NCBI GenBank assembly: GCA_026315105.1
Contig: CM048750.1
Coordinates: forward strand, 75,754,297-75,818,296
Direction: 5' to 3'
DNA: 64,000 nucleotides
Origin: Locusta migratoria
Lineage: Eukaryota; Arthropoda; Insecta; Orthoptera; Acrididae
Part shown: positions 1 to 10,885 of the stretch, piece by piece
Layout: each line of letters opens with the position of its first letter
Numbering within the stretch: the first letter of the stretch is position 1
Translations under genes and position numbers: made by a program
The notes under the pieces: model-generated
The model's database searches: none
What the model was told of the DNA's origin: nothing
The model's input: only the letters and a program-made list of their open reading frames with translations

Positions 1-476
1 TAGTGTCTTGAAGTATGTGAACATTAGTTTTAGCTTGAACAATCTACAAAATGCAATGAGTCCTTCCCCATTTCTGTTTGTTCTTCTATGCGCAGGGTAA
101 TTCCTCACAGTTGTTCTATATTTCTTTTCTCTGCCTACTTGAGCACTGATGTCTCCAAGTAAGATTTTTACATGGTGATGAGGGATTTTGCAAGTTTAAT
201 CCTCAAGAGTTTCCCAGAACTCGTCCATCTGCTCAGGGTTTCTTTTGTTATCTTCGTTTATTGGGGCATGGGCATTGATGAGGGAGTAGGCTTTATTCTC
301 AGATCGAATGGACAGGAGTGAGATTCTCTCTGATGGTGAGGTGAAATTGATGATGGATTCAATTATGTTCAAACTTTTATCCATTGTGTTGGAACCTGCG
401 ACTGTTTCTTGAAATAGGTTTCAGAAATTACTGCAACTAGTTGCCTTTTGTTTCTTCTAAATGAAGATTTATTTAA

Positions 477-521
477 ACCATTACCGGTTTCAAGCTGCCT
501 GGCAGCTCATCATCAGATGGT
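477..521 (-). ncRNA. Hammerhead-ribozyme-like motif, left arm
   Basis: On the minus strand this reads stem I ACCAT, core CTGATGA, one extra T, stem-loop GAGCTGC-CA-GGCAGCTT, GAAA, palindromic CCGG, TA and then ATGGT, which pairs with ACCAT. The layout resembles type I hammerheads with very short stem III known from retroelements such as Penelope-like elements. The extra T after the core is not canonical, so self-cleavage is unproven. Confidence 0.45.
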
Positions 522-950
522 ATACATTTATTGCAAATTACATTTGTATCTGTGGCAGGGCAGAAAACGAGAAGAAAGTAAACACTAATTTTGGTTTGCT
601 ATACTGAATAATTACAATATAAGTCTGTCTTCAAGACATTACTTACAGTTATGCGTTTCAACTTGTGGTAGTGGCTGTAAAGTCGTAATGTGTGTAAAGT
701 GTTTGTTAATTTTACCACTTAAAAGTCGTGGGAGTTGCTGTGGTGTGTTGATGGAAAGGAAGTGTAGTGAAATCCTATCCATAAGTAGACCAAATATGGA
801 CAAATTAAATTTGACGCGCATAACTGTAAGTAATGTCTTGAAGACAGACTTATATTGTAATTATTCAGTATAGCATACAAAAATTAGTGTTTACTTTTTT
901 CTCGTTTTCTGCCCTGCCACAGATACAAATGTAATTTGCAATAAATGTAT

Positions 951-995
951 ACCATCTGATGATGAGCTGCTAGGCAGCTTGAAACCGGTAATGGT
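951..995 (+). ncRNA. Hammerhead-ribozyme-like motif, right arm
   Basis: Plus-strand copy of the same motif: ACCAT (951-955), CTGATGA (956-962), T963, hairpin GAGCTGC-TAG-GCAGCTT, GAAA (981-984), CCGG (985-988), T989 A990, ATGGT (991-995). Stem I pairs 951-955 with 991-995 perfectly, and a GUA cleavage triplet would end at A990. The palindromic CCGG could form stem III only by dimerisation, as described for short-stem retroelement hammerheads. Confidence 0.45.
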
Positions 996-1558
996 TTAAA
1001 CAAATCTTCATTAAGAAGAAACAAAAGGCGACTGGTTGCAGTAATTTCTGAAACCTATTTCAATTATGTTCGTTTTGACTACAAAGGCTGTCCCTAGGAT
1101 GGTTATATTAGACACATTTTTTATCGCAGGTTTTCCTTTGTATATTCGGAACCCTTCTGAATCAAATGTGGTCTCATCTAGGTATCTAGTTTCTTATAGT
1201 GCCAGTATACTAATGTTCTGATCTTCTAAAAGGTTGATCAGTTGCTTTAATTTTCCTGTTTGCAAAAGTGTATTGATGTTTGGTGTCCCAAACGGACGTT
1301 TTCGCTTAGGTCTAATCTTCTGCTTTGAGGTTCTGGGAAGCCCCGACTCTTCCCTACATGATATTCTGGGCTCTCCAGAATACGATGGCCTGGTTGCACG
1401 GCTGACAGCGGTGGAGGATTTCCGTTTCCGGTTACATCCTGGAGTAGTTTCTATCGAAAATGTTTCCTTCTTGTCTTAAGTTGAATAAGATTGGGAGGGT
1501 GAGCGTAGCTCACTCCTCAAGAGTTAAAGCTGAGGTTATAAATCCCAGAGTTTAATTA

Positions 1559-2694
1559 AGGCCGCCTAGGGATATCCAGAATCACACACTAAAATAGTGA
1601 GTGAGGTAAATATAGGAAAGGTTGGGGAAATGCAAGCCGACTATATTATAACCCCATACTGCTTCAACAAGCCTTTCAATATAACAATTGGAAGTAAGGA
1701 GCAGTGGGAGAAAATAGTTCGACACCGTACGGGGGATATTGTCTGGTTCACTGATGGGTCAAAATCAGACCAAGGTGTTGGGGCTGGGGTATATGGGGTG
1801 CACCCAAGACTGGAGGGCATCATCTCTCTAGGAAAACTGGCCTCAGTATTCCAGACGGAAATCACTGCCATAAGGGCGTGTGTGGAGGAGAACTTGTGTA
1901 GATGCTACAAAGATTGTAGCATCTATATCTATTCAGACAGCCAGGCAGCCCTGAGATCACTGACAGCTCCCGCAACAAGATCTAAAATTGTTGCATAATG
2001 TCACAGGGTTCTAGTGGAGCTAGGGGAAAGCAATAGAGTAAACCTAGTGTGGGTCCCTGGCCACTCGGGGATCAGTGGCAACGAACATGCCGACAGATTA
2101 GCCAGGATAGGGGCAGAGACTCCATTTATTGGACCGGAACCTGTCTTGACAATCACCAAGGCAATGATCAAATTGGAGCTACGTAACTGGCTCAGAAGAT
2201 AGCACGTAGAATATTGGACCAAAGTCCATCAACAAAAAACATGGCAAGGTAATGATGCCAAAGCCATGTTTTAAAAGAAGCTCTGCAATCCTGGGTCTGA
2301 ACAGGAGAGAGATTAGACTCATGGTTGGATTGCTGACAGGCCATGGAAATTTCAAAAAACACCTACATACAATGGGAATAACAGAAGAGGACCCTAAATG
2401 TAGGATCTGTAATGACGGTGATGAAACTGCATCACATCTAATCTTCGAATGCATTGCATTGGAGAGTAAAAGGCACAGAACATTTGGGACAACCAGACCC
2501 GAAGAAATTGTGTCTAATAAAGAACTGGTAAAGGGAGTCCTTGCACTGTTTCAAGGGCATTGATTGGCTTTACTAGACATACAGGGAGCGATACCGCACA
2601 ATAAACTCAGTTTCGGTGCGGGCAGTGGCGGGTTGGACCAAGACTGTTTTGGCTTCCCTGGAAAAATCAAATCAAATCAAATCGAGGCCGCCTA
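1559..2694 (+). mobile_element. LINE-E: 5'-truncated RNase-H-bearing LINE with intact target-site duplication
   Basis: The 10-bp AGGCCGCCTA occurs at 1559-1568 and 2685-2694, bracketing the insert. The plus-strand coding remnant has an RNase H domain (WFTDGSKSDQGVGAG, YSDSQAALRSL, WVPGHSGISGNEHADRLA) followed by a cysteine/histidine knuckle CRICNDGDETASHLIFEC near 2397-2450. This order is typical of I/R1/LOA-type LINEs that carry RNase H after the reverse transcriptase. Stops at 1996-1998 and about 2200 and a frame change near 2230 show it is inactive. The tail is a short AAATC repeat at about 2664-2683. Everything upstream of RNase H is missing through 5' truncation. Confidence 0.85.
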
Positions 2695-3525
2695 TAACCA
2701 GGAGAACGGACGCCTATTGCAGCTCTCTTTATTAACTGCATTGCTTCATGTATCAGTAATTATATATAAATGATGAAATCGTTTTGTAAATCATGTTGTA
2801 CTTTACTGTTATCATTTTAAACATTGAAGTAGATCTACTTTTTTCCTATCTGAATGAATGCCAGTCCGTGTTATTAAAGAATAGAAGTCCATAGATACAA
2901 GTGACCGCTGTCGTGCTTCACGTCGAGCTGGATGCAGCATTTAAAAATATTGGGAATATATCCTCGGCAAATGAGTTAAAAATCACATTAAAATGAAACT
3001 TATTTGCTGAAATACATTGTTCATCACAGAGATTTAAAATTATAGTGAATAGCAATTCTTGATTTCATTGAAATGTAATTTCATTGCTTCACATGCAGCT
3101 TGCCATGTTCATGGACATTGTATTTCATTGCGCCTTTCATTGCGTTTACTCTTTAATTTGATATTAATGTGACGATGCGCAACATATTACTGCAACAGAT
3201 GGAGAGTAATTCAGTAGGCACGAGTCCATAACAGAGAATTTGATACTTAAATTACACTAAATAAGAAGTTTATATAACTTTTGTTAACACTGTGCGCGTA
3301 AAGTTAGCATGGCTCTTAAACTCTCACATTACCTGTAGGTTACATTTTTTATAGTCTTTCGACACAAAGATATTGTTTAAGATGAGATATAAGTACAGTA
3401 AGAATTGTTTTTCTTGACATACTAAATTAAAACATTGAAATATAATAGCAAGAATTGAAATGGCATTACAAGGTCTGGGAAATGCAGAAACACATATCTT
3501 GCGAAAAATATTCGGTTCAACCAAG
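2695..3525. other. No gene seen
   Basis: AT-rich unique-looking sequence; no coding similarity, tRNA-like box or clear repeat recognised. Confidence 0.5.
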
Positions 3526-3528
3526 AAC

Positions 3529-3600
3529 ATCTATCTACATCTACATATTTACTGTGCAAACAACATTTAAGTGCCTGGCAGAGGATGCGAACAAAGATTA
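3529..3600 (-). mobile_element. LINE-A 3' tail fragment
   Basis: CATCTACATCTACAT followed by AACATTTAAGTGCCTGGCAGAGG is the reverse complement of the 3' end found on the longer LINE-A copies (7690-7770, 17693-17760, 27440-27511). Only the tail is preserved. Confidence 0.6.
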
Positions 3601-5280
3601 CAATTGAGTTTTGAGACGAAATGCGGTAAGATACCAATTTTGCCCATAATAAAAATAGAGATGCTTAGCTTTAAACATATCCACAGGATTAAAGCGAGTA
3701 AAGTTAATAAATATTATTGACACATTATACCCAAACACGAAAAAGGCATAGGTGGGAAGGCAAGACAGAAAAGGATTAACAAAAAAGTGAACGGAGGATT
3801 TAACATAATTCAGGCTAGAAGCTAGAAGCGTCCTTCTATTTGATATTTTGGAGGGTGCTGGAAATTTATTTGGTTTATTGTAGTGCATCGGTATTATAGA
3901 AGTGATTTGAGCGGTAGTGCAAGCTTTCGTCGTCTTCACATAAAGATTCAGTAAGCACGTAAAATTTTATTTGAGGTAAACGTTGGTTATTTAAGTTGGT
4001 ACACCTGATAATATTTCATATATTAAGTTACGGATGCCTCTGGTTTAACTTTCCGTAGCCTAACACAGTTTATGGATTATATTTTAACTGATGAACATGG
4101 ACTCTGCTGATCTCAGGGGCTTGTTTTAAAAATTATAAATTCTTTTTGTAATATAATCTTTTCTTTCCCGGTAGTTCCATTTAACGAAGCACGTCACATA
4201 AACATTCACTAGTCTTTACCGATAAAAGTCATAACATTTTAATTATTTTTAGACACTTTGATTCACAGATAATTCAAAGTTGTTATTTTTAAAAGTTCTT
4301 CAATTATTAAAGGGAAGGTCAGGTGCTAACTACTGTTGATACGGTCGACACAAAATTTTAAATTAATATTTCTCCTATATTTCACCTTCAGATTTACAAA
4401 ACACTGTCAAAGTCACAAGATATATTTTAAGTAAGCAGTTATCTATAGTTCAGTTCATAAAATCGCTGTTTGATATTCTCGGCAAAGTCAATATTTAAAA
4501 TTATTCATTTTTTTAAACAAGTTAAAGTTATTTTATTTAATGTTTGTCAATGAAGAAAACCTTTTTAGAAATGATTAATATTTTCTTGACTATTACGTTA
4601 CTATTGGGAGGCAGAATTTTTCTAAGTCCGTAGCCTATCCCGAATTAAAGTCCACAGATATTATTTACGCACTCACGTATGAGTTCGATTTAATTAATTT
4701 AATTTAATTTCAGATACAACCACAAAGACTGAGTGAGATCTTATCGTAGCGAGCAACAAATTCTGAGAGCTGTTAACGTTGGGAGAAACAAAGACTGAGA
4801 GAGCGAGTAGCTATACTGCGGAACTATTAATACTACTATTGCGACAAAAGATTACTCTTATTTACGATGTGTAGACGCGGTTACTCTGATACTGTTTCGA
4901 TACTTCAAAGATATATTGACTGTTACTGAAATTTTGACAAATACGTAAAAAATTCTGCCTCTTACAAATTAGTAGAATTGAATCAGGATGAAAATAGCTA
5001 GTTTGTGCTGTGATTCCGATATAGTGTTACAAAGCCGAGACATTCAAAGGCTTTCATCAAGATGAAATAAACAGAAAACTAATAGGCACATAGGTGGGAG
5101 TAAGAGAGCGCATTCTGACGAAATGAATGAGTTTTGAACTATGATAAAGTAGAATTAAAGAAATAGCTAACTAAATGAGGCTCTTCACTGGCCAGACAAA
5201 AAATAAATTTAAAAAAATATTTTTATATGAGCTTAGAATTTCAAATGAAAACGAAAGTATCGAGTTATAAAAGGATATGG
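3600..5280. other. No gene seen
   Basis: AT-rich intergenic sequence. The open frame at 3598-3939 on the minus strand shows no recognisable domain. Confidence 0.5.
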
Positions 5281-5394
5281 TGGATGCTCCCATTCGTTCA
5301 GCGGAGCACTAACCAACATTTTCTACTGATGCTAGTTATCTAGCTGACGCAAAGAGTAGCTTCTTTTTGAGTAGACCACCTGCTGCGAGTTCAT

Positions 5395-5760
5395 TTAAGA
5401 AGACTTGTACGGCTCTTCCGCGCGGTGCCTTCCATTAGGGCATTCCTTTACTACGCCAAAGATAAGCGCTAATTTCCAGGGCAGAGATAACATTGTTCGT
5501 GTCCGCCTTGTGGGCGCGTCCGTTTATCTGACCTATCTGCGGGCTTTGCTCGGCTGTCAGAGGTCGCGACTCCAGACCCTCCCACACCTCCTCCCTCCCT
5601 CCCCCCACCCCACAACTTCCCCCACCACCACTCCCGTTGCCTCACTACCTGTTGCGAACTTCGCGCGCGGGAAGTGGGACAGCAAGCAACGCCGCTTATT
5701 GTTCCGACAACTTTCTTTTCCACTAACATCTTAACGCCCGCCACCGGCGTGACCAGGCAA
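5395..5760. other. GC-rich block, possible promoter or UTR
   Basis: A sharp rise in GC and CpG content with CT-rich tracts (about 5575-5645) inside AT-rich surroundings. Open frames on both strands here are compositional and match nothing I recognise. No TATA or clear initiator was identified. Confidence 0.3.
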
Positions 5761-6102
5761 ATCTTTCATTCATTGCTGTCGGTGTACACATTCTGCTGTT
5801 CTGTGACTAGCAGGAAAGCGTGAAAGCGACTTTAACCCATACACAAATCTGAAATACTAAATACATTTAGAAATGTATTTACGGATGATGCTACTGCCCT
5901 ATTAATATTTTGCCCCTGAACATAATGAGAAGAATGAATAATGATATAAGCAATCTTGTGAATCAATATAATAATAATTATTACAATAATAGGTCACACC
6001 TATACTCAAGAAAGGCAGTAGGAGTAACCCACTAAACTACACGCCTATTTCATTGACGTAAATTTGCAGCAGGGTTTTGGAATTATGAATTATCTCGAAC
6101 AG

Positions 6103-6324
6103 AGCGATCTATTCAAAATGTTCAAATGTTTGTAAAGTCTATGGGACTTAACTACGGGGTCATCTGTCCCTAAACTTACAAAATACCTATGAACTAACTA
6201 AGACTAAGGACGGCACAAATATCCATGCCCGAGGGGGGATTCGAACCCCCGACCGTAGTGACCGTGCAGACCGTGACTGGAGCGCCTCAGTCTCCTCGGC
6301 CACCGCGGCCGGCAGCGATCTATT
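6103..6324 (-). mobile_element. SINE-1 with 11-bp TSD inside LINE-A
   Basis: AGCGATCTATT at 6103-6113 and 6314-6324 flanks a 200-bp SINE. Minus strand: head GCCGGCCGCGGTGGCCGAG (tRNA A-box-like), B-box GGGTTCGAATCC, body CCGTAGTTAAGTCCC, tail AACATTTGAACATTTTG. The tRNA-Ser/Leu-like head implies an RNA polymerase III promoter. Confidence 0.93.
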
Positions 6325-7216
6325 GACCCAAGGTCAACACGGATTTAAAAAATATCGTTCATGCGAAACACAACTAGCTCTTTATTCACAGGAAGTGATG
6401 GGTGCTATCGACAAGGCCTCGCAAATCGATTCCGTATTTCTTGATTTCCAGAAGACATTTGACACCGTACATCACAAACGGCTTTTAATCAAATTGCGTG
6501 GTTATGGCATATTGCCCCAAATTTGCGATTGGATAGGGGATTTCCTGTCAGAGGAGACAGAGTTCGTAGTAATCGATGGTAAGGCATCGACTAAAACAGG
6601 TGTGATATCGGGCGTTCCACAGGGTAGTGTTATTGGTCCTCTGCTGTTCCTTATTTACATAAACGGTTTAGGAGAAAATGTAAGTAGCTCTCTTAGGTTG
6701 GTTGCAGATGACGCCGTCATTTACCGTCTAGTAAAATCATCTGAAGATCAAAACCACCTGCAGAACTATCTGAATAAGATATTAGTATGGTGTAAAAATT
6801 GGCAATTGACCCTAAATAATGAGAAGTGTGAAGTCGTCCACATGAGTACGAAAAGAAATCCGTTAAACTTTGTGTACAAGATAAACCAATCAAAAGTGAA
6901 GGCCGTAAACTCCACAAAATACCTAGGAATTACTATTACTTCATACTTAAATTGGAAATAGCACGTAGATAATGTCGTGGGAAAAGCGAACCAGAGACTG
7001 CGTTTTATTGGCAGAACCCTTAAAAGATGCAACAGAACTACAAAAGAAACACTACGCTTGTCCGTCCATTTTTGGAGTATTGCTGCCCAGTGTGCGATCC
7101 TTATCAGGTGGATTTGACGGAGGACATCGAAAGAGTCCAAAGAAGGGCAGCTCGTTTCGTATTGTCACGATACAGGAGAGACAGCGTTACGGAAATGATA
7201 CTGGATCTGGGATAGG

Positions 7217-7224
7217 AATCATTA

Positions 7225-7283
<59 letters not shown>

Positions 7284-7480
7284 CAAATGTTTGGCTTAAG
7301 GGACTTGACTACGGGGTCATCAGTCCCTAAACTTACAAACTACTTATGAACTACCTACAACTAAGGACGGCACAAATATCCATGCTCGAGGAGTGATTCG
7401 AACCCCAGACCGTAGTGGCCGTGCAGACCGTGACTGAAGCGCCTTAGTCCCATCGGCCACCGCGGCCGGCAATCATTACA
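7217..7480 (-). mobile_element. SINE-1 with 55-nt A-run, inside LINE-A
   Basis: TSD AATCATTACA at 7217-7226 and 7471-7480. On the plus strand an uninterrupted run of 55 A (7226-7280) adjoins the reverse-complemented SINE tail; read along the SINE this is poly-T after GAAC, unlike the short ends of the other copies. Head and B-box are as in the other SINE-1 copies with a few substitutions. Confidence 0.9.
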
Positions 7481-7824
7481 ACAACGGCGCTTATTGCTGC
7501 GCCGTGGGCTACTTACGAAACTCCAATCGCCAACATTCTCCTCCGAATGCGAAAATATATTGTTGACTCCCACTTACATAGGTAAAAATGATCATCAGAA
7601 CAAAATACTAGAAATCAGAGCTCGAACGGAGAGATTCAGGTGTTCTTTCTTCCCGCGCGCTATTCGAGAATGGAATGGGAGATAAATAGTATAATGGTCG
7701 TTCTATGAACCGTCTGCCAGGCACTTAAATGTGATTTGCAGAGTATCATGTAGATAAAGATGAAAAAAAAAAGAACAAAAAAAAAAACATGAGGGAACAA
7801 GAAACAACTGGGTTGCACGCGCGC

Positions 7825-7950
7825 GCGCGCATGTGTGTGTCTATTGTCCTTAGTATAAGTAAAGTTAATATACTTTGTATGTATGGGGAGTAGTGACCAC
7901 TGCAATTTGTTCCCATATCTTTACAAACATTTCAACATTTATTCGTTTGT
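7825..7950 (+). mobile_element. SINE-2 3' fragment
   Basis: TGTCCTTAGTATAAG, then AGTGACCACTGCAATTTG and TTTACAAACATTTCAACATT match the SINE-2 body and tail; the head is missing. A CG/TG dinucleotide tract lies just upstream (7818-7840). Confidence 0.55.
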
Positions 7951-8830
7951 GTCCATTCCCATAAAAGACGTCAGTGAGCCACGCACGGTGTCCATTCAAC
8001 TGTATTTGGCTACCGATTACTTAGCAAGTAGTATCCGGCAAGTGCTTCAGAATTAGCAGGTGGCGAAGTCGACACTGATTAACAACCTGTGTAAACAAGT
8101 CAACACGGCTACTTTAGCGCGCCTCTGGCTGGCACTTGAGACGTGAAACCCTTCTTGGGCTGCGTTACTGCGGAGAGGAGGAACTCGGTGTCCTTGAGGA
8201 CGAGCTAAATCCACGGCTCCGTCAGGATGCCGCGACATCTTTATGTGTTTATGCTTAACAGGTGCGGGGCATCGCTTTGCACACGCACCGTATCTGACAA
8301 ACAGAATCTTCACTCATCTCGTACGCGGACTCCACAAACCGGACTTTTTCTCGCAGCCTTGGTTGAATAACTCTCACTAAACACCAGTCGCGGAATTGTA
8401 GTTTCTACAAAAGTATACAAATATCTGTAAGAAAATATCCCTTCTCTTCACTAGTAATTCTGACGACTGTAAAATATTAACGTCGTCGATATCGATTAAG
8501 ACTGGTGGTGAAAGGAAGCGCACCTGGTTGGTGCAACGGAACATTCCAGTATTCAAACGATGTTATTAAACTACGAACTAGTCAAATTAGAATATCCATA
8601 CGGGGATTTTAACCTAGGTCCTTTTGAAAGCGAGTTAAATAGAACTTATCATTGCGTGGAAGTTAACGACTCTAAGCATTCAGTTTGAAATAAACCTACT
8701 TTCTCGGAAAAACCGAACGGATTGACTACGAATAGCCGAAGCAGTTGAAATTTAGGAAACATCGTTAGTAACCAAAGCAGAAGCTCTCATCATTGAGAAT
8801 TATGCGCTGAGTAGAAAATTCACGGCAGAC
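7950..8830. other. No gene seen
   Basis: Unique-looking sequence, GC-richer at 8050-8320, with no recognisable coding domain on either strand. Confidence 0.45.
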
Positions 8831-8837
8831 ATCTTGA

Positions 8838-8925
8838 GGTGCAGTGAGGAATTGCCGCGTGGTCTAAGACGTCATGATACGGACTGGGCTGCTGTTGCCA
8901 CCGTAGGTTCGACTCCTACCTCGGG

Positions 8926-8973
<48 letters not shown>

Positions 8974-9068
8974 GTGCTAAGTGTAAGTTAAAGTAGTTTC
9001 TAAGTCTAGGGACTGATGACCACAACAGTTTGGTCCAATAGGTTTACAAACATTTGAACATTTTGAAC
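8838..9068 (+). mobile_element. SINE-2-like copy with internal GT microsatellite
   Basis: tRNA-like B-box GGTTCGACTCCTACC at 8907-8921, then a GT run, then the SINE-2 body GACTGATGACCACAACAG and tail ACAAACATTTGAACATTTT. The A-box region (GCCGCGTGGTCTAAG) differs from other SINE-2 heads, so it may be a separate subfamily. Confidence 0.75.
8931..8972. repeat. (GT)n microsatellite
   Basis: About 21 GT units expanded inside the SINE at the junction of tRNA-like head and body. Confidence 0.95.
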
Positions 9069-9078
9069 AACTTGAGGC

Positions 9079-9300
9079 GACTCAATGTTCAAATGTTCAA
9101 ATGTTTGTATAGTTTATGGGACTTAACTACGGGGTCATCAGTCCCTAAACTTACAAACTACTTATGAACTACTTACGAACTAGGACGGCACAAATATCCA
9201 TGCCCGAGGGGGGATCCGAACTCCCGACCGTAGTGGCCGTGCAGACCGTGACTGGAGCGCCTTAGTCCCCTCGGCCACCGCGGCCGGCAGACTCAATGTT
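9079..9300 (-). mobile_element. SINE-1 with 11-bp TSD
   Basis: GACTCAATGTT at 9079-9089 and 9290-9300 flanks a full-length minus-strand SINE-1. It lies 20 bp after the preceding SINE-2-like copy, so two elements sit back to back. Confidence 0.92.
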
Positions 9301-10690
9301 TTGGTTGTCATCATTCACACCTGACAAAAGCGATTGACTGTCCCAAGGAATTAAATGGTATAAATCAGAAAAAAGTTAAATTATCTTCCATCCTCATTGT
9401 TGCGGGTATTTCACAAGTTTCCTGATTTCTTTTCTGTTTTTATGATGCCGCAAATGATTTTTCAGCAAGTCCATGTGACGATAATCCTACCACTTGTTGT
9501 TGTTGTTTTAGAGGGGACTAGACTGCCTGGTCATCAGTCCCTATCTTACCACTAATCACGTTAAAAAAGGAAACAGTTTCCACAGGGATTATTGTAGACA
9601 TTCTTCAAGATTAATTCAGGGAGGCCAGTTGGACACTGACACCTTGTAGTCTTCCTCAAGTATGGATTATGTAACCATTAACCGAAATGAGACTACCCTA
9701 TGGAGACTTAACATCTCCTAGAACAAAGATCTGGATTATCTCTGTATTATCAAGAAGAGACAAAGAAAACATTTGTATCAGGCGGAATAGGAGGATATCC
9801 GTATGATGAATGGAAGTTGTGAAAGATCCTAATTCTGTTTGCTAAGCAAACAGAATGACGTACTGGTTTTGCTGATCGTTCGCGTAAGCAAACTCAGATG
9901 GCAGTACAAAGATATATTTACATGTGGCATAAGAGTTCGCACGTATTCTTCGCGGAAAATCTGTGGAAACACTGATTACTTAACGAGAGCTGATGGGTAT
10001 GCCGCGGTTGCGCCATTCAGTGTAATAATAGATGGCCAGTTGGCACTTGCACTTCTGACATCATGCCGTCATTCCGCTTCTGCGACGAGCAGTACACGTA
10101 CTGTCTTGGAGATGTCCGTAATTAAGGTGTCAGAATTACTCATGCACATGGCAACGTCTAGGAGAAGTAATTTCATTTCAAATATTAACAGCTGTAATTC
10201 AGTCGTCTACGATTTCAGGATTATTCTCGAACTTGAGTTCACTGTGCAAGTCATCATGATTAATGTACATCCCGGAAACATAACACAGTATGACTAGTAA
10301 ATGCTGGGTGTTATTTATTTACAAGTCGCACTCGGTGCTGACCTATACTGAAGGAATGGGTCTAAGCGTCGGAGGATAGCTCGAGGTTGGAATTCACGTG
10401 TGATTATCTAGTTGTGTATGACATTTCTTAAACAAAAATGGCGAAACACAGTTGAGGATACTACAGTATACCTTATAAAAACTGTAGACTATATGAAAAT
10501 AAAGTTTCTTTATAAGCATAGAGCTGGCAATTACCGAAGTACGAGATGCAAAATAGTTTAAAATCAGCTGTATATTGTTTTCAGATCTGGCGCGTTACCA
10601 TGTGTGCACATTCTATGTCTCCATGTGTTGCGTAAGCTGTGTGTCGGCCATCTAACGACCACAATAAGCTAACTATCATTAAACCGCCGT
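9301..10690. other. No confirmed gene; one 152-codon open frame
   Basis: The frame 9839-10297 (+) starts MLSKQNDVLV and is open for 152 codons, but has no domain, signal peptide or repeat I recognise, and its codon use looks like the surrounding intergenic DNA. The rest of the stretch is unassigned. Confidence 0.35.
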
Positions 10691-10694
10691 AGAA

Positions 10695-10885
10695 TGGCGG
10701 TTTGCTCTAAGACGCCTCGCTGCGGAGCGCGCGGTTGCTCCTCATCGGAGGTTCGAGTCCTCCCTGGGACATGGGTGTATGTATGTGTTGCCCTTAGATT
10801 AGTTTTACTAGTTTGTAAGCCTAGGACCGGTAACCACAGTAGTTAAACCCCATAAATTTACGAATATTTCAACAATCATTTCGAG
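10695..10885 (+). mobile_element. SINE-2 copy
   Basis: Head CTCGCTGCGGAGCGCGCGG, B-box GGTTCGAGTCCTCC at 10750-10763, then TTGCCCTTAGATTAG, a diverged body and the tail TTTACGAATATTTCAAC. No clean TSD seen. Confidence 0.75.

Larger units (their letters stand above)
371..1071. mobile_element. Foldback/MITE-like element with long inverted arms, inserted in LINE-F
   Basis: The arms at about 412-660 and 820-1059 are near-perfect reverse complements (outer end AAATAGGTTTCAG, inner end AAGACATTACTTACAG), around 240 bp each, with a unique centre of about 160 bp. The 13-bp string TTCAATTATGTTC stands at 358-370 and again at 1059-1071, consistent with a target-site duplication. Bases 371-411 lie between the left repeat and the left arm and have no partner at the right. 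Each arm carries a hammerhead-like motif in opposite orientation. The element has no coding capacity. Confidence 0.75.
1..1490 (-). pseudogene. LINE-F: endonuclease region of a non-LTR retrotransposon, decayed and interrupted
   Basis: Reading the minus strand from about 1490 down to 1 gives an AP-endonuclease-like domain of a LINE polyprotein: the conserved block ISILAL-stop-ETRYLDE (normally LQETR; here a CAA to TAA change) near 1180-1210, then GFRIYKGKPAI, GTAFVVKTN, ERISLLSIRSENKAYS, INAHAPINED and, after a break near 200, HHVKILLGDISAQVGRE (family motif GDFNAQVG). The 3' part including reverse transcriptase lies beyond the left edge. A foldback element at 371-1071 splits the domain; removing it together with one target repeat brings the two halves together in one frame. 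Such domains nick target DNA during insertion. Stops and a frameshift show it is dead. Clade is uncertain, RTE or CR1-like by motif style. Confidence 0.8.
5985..7770 (+). pseudogene. LINE-A: reverse transcriptase to 3' end, split by two SINE-1 insertions
   Basis: Starts with the fingers motif ILKKGSRSNPLNYTPISLT (about 6008-6060), is cut by SINE-1 at 6114-6313, resumes as TQGQHGFKKYRSCETQLALY, FLDFQKTFDTVHH, the palm block GVPQGSVIGPLLFLIYINGL and the catalytic ADDAVIY, and ends after a second SINE-1 (7227-7470) with ENILLTPTYIGKNDHQNK and FRCSFFPRAIREWNGR at 7640-7683. The 3' UTR ends in GCAGAGTATCATGTAGAT. The style is CR1/Jockey-like. Inactive: stop at about 6959, frameshifts near 7010-7215 and the insertions. 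It is 5' truncated, with no endonuclease. Confidence 0.85.

Noticed and set aside
5405..5744. Overlapping open frames on both strands in the GC-rich block
   Set aside because: Stop codons are rare in GC-rich DNA; neither frame has a known motif.
7104..7286. Minus-strand frame starting with a run of phenylalanines, and plus-strand poly-lysine frame
   Set aside because: Translation of the 55-A homopolymer next to a SINE; not a protein.
9839..10297. 152-codon plus-strand open frame
   Set aside because: No recognisable domain, no promoter or splice context, composition like its surroundings; kept only as a note in the intergenic entry.
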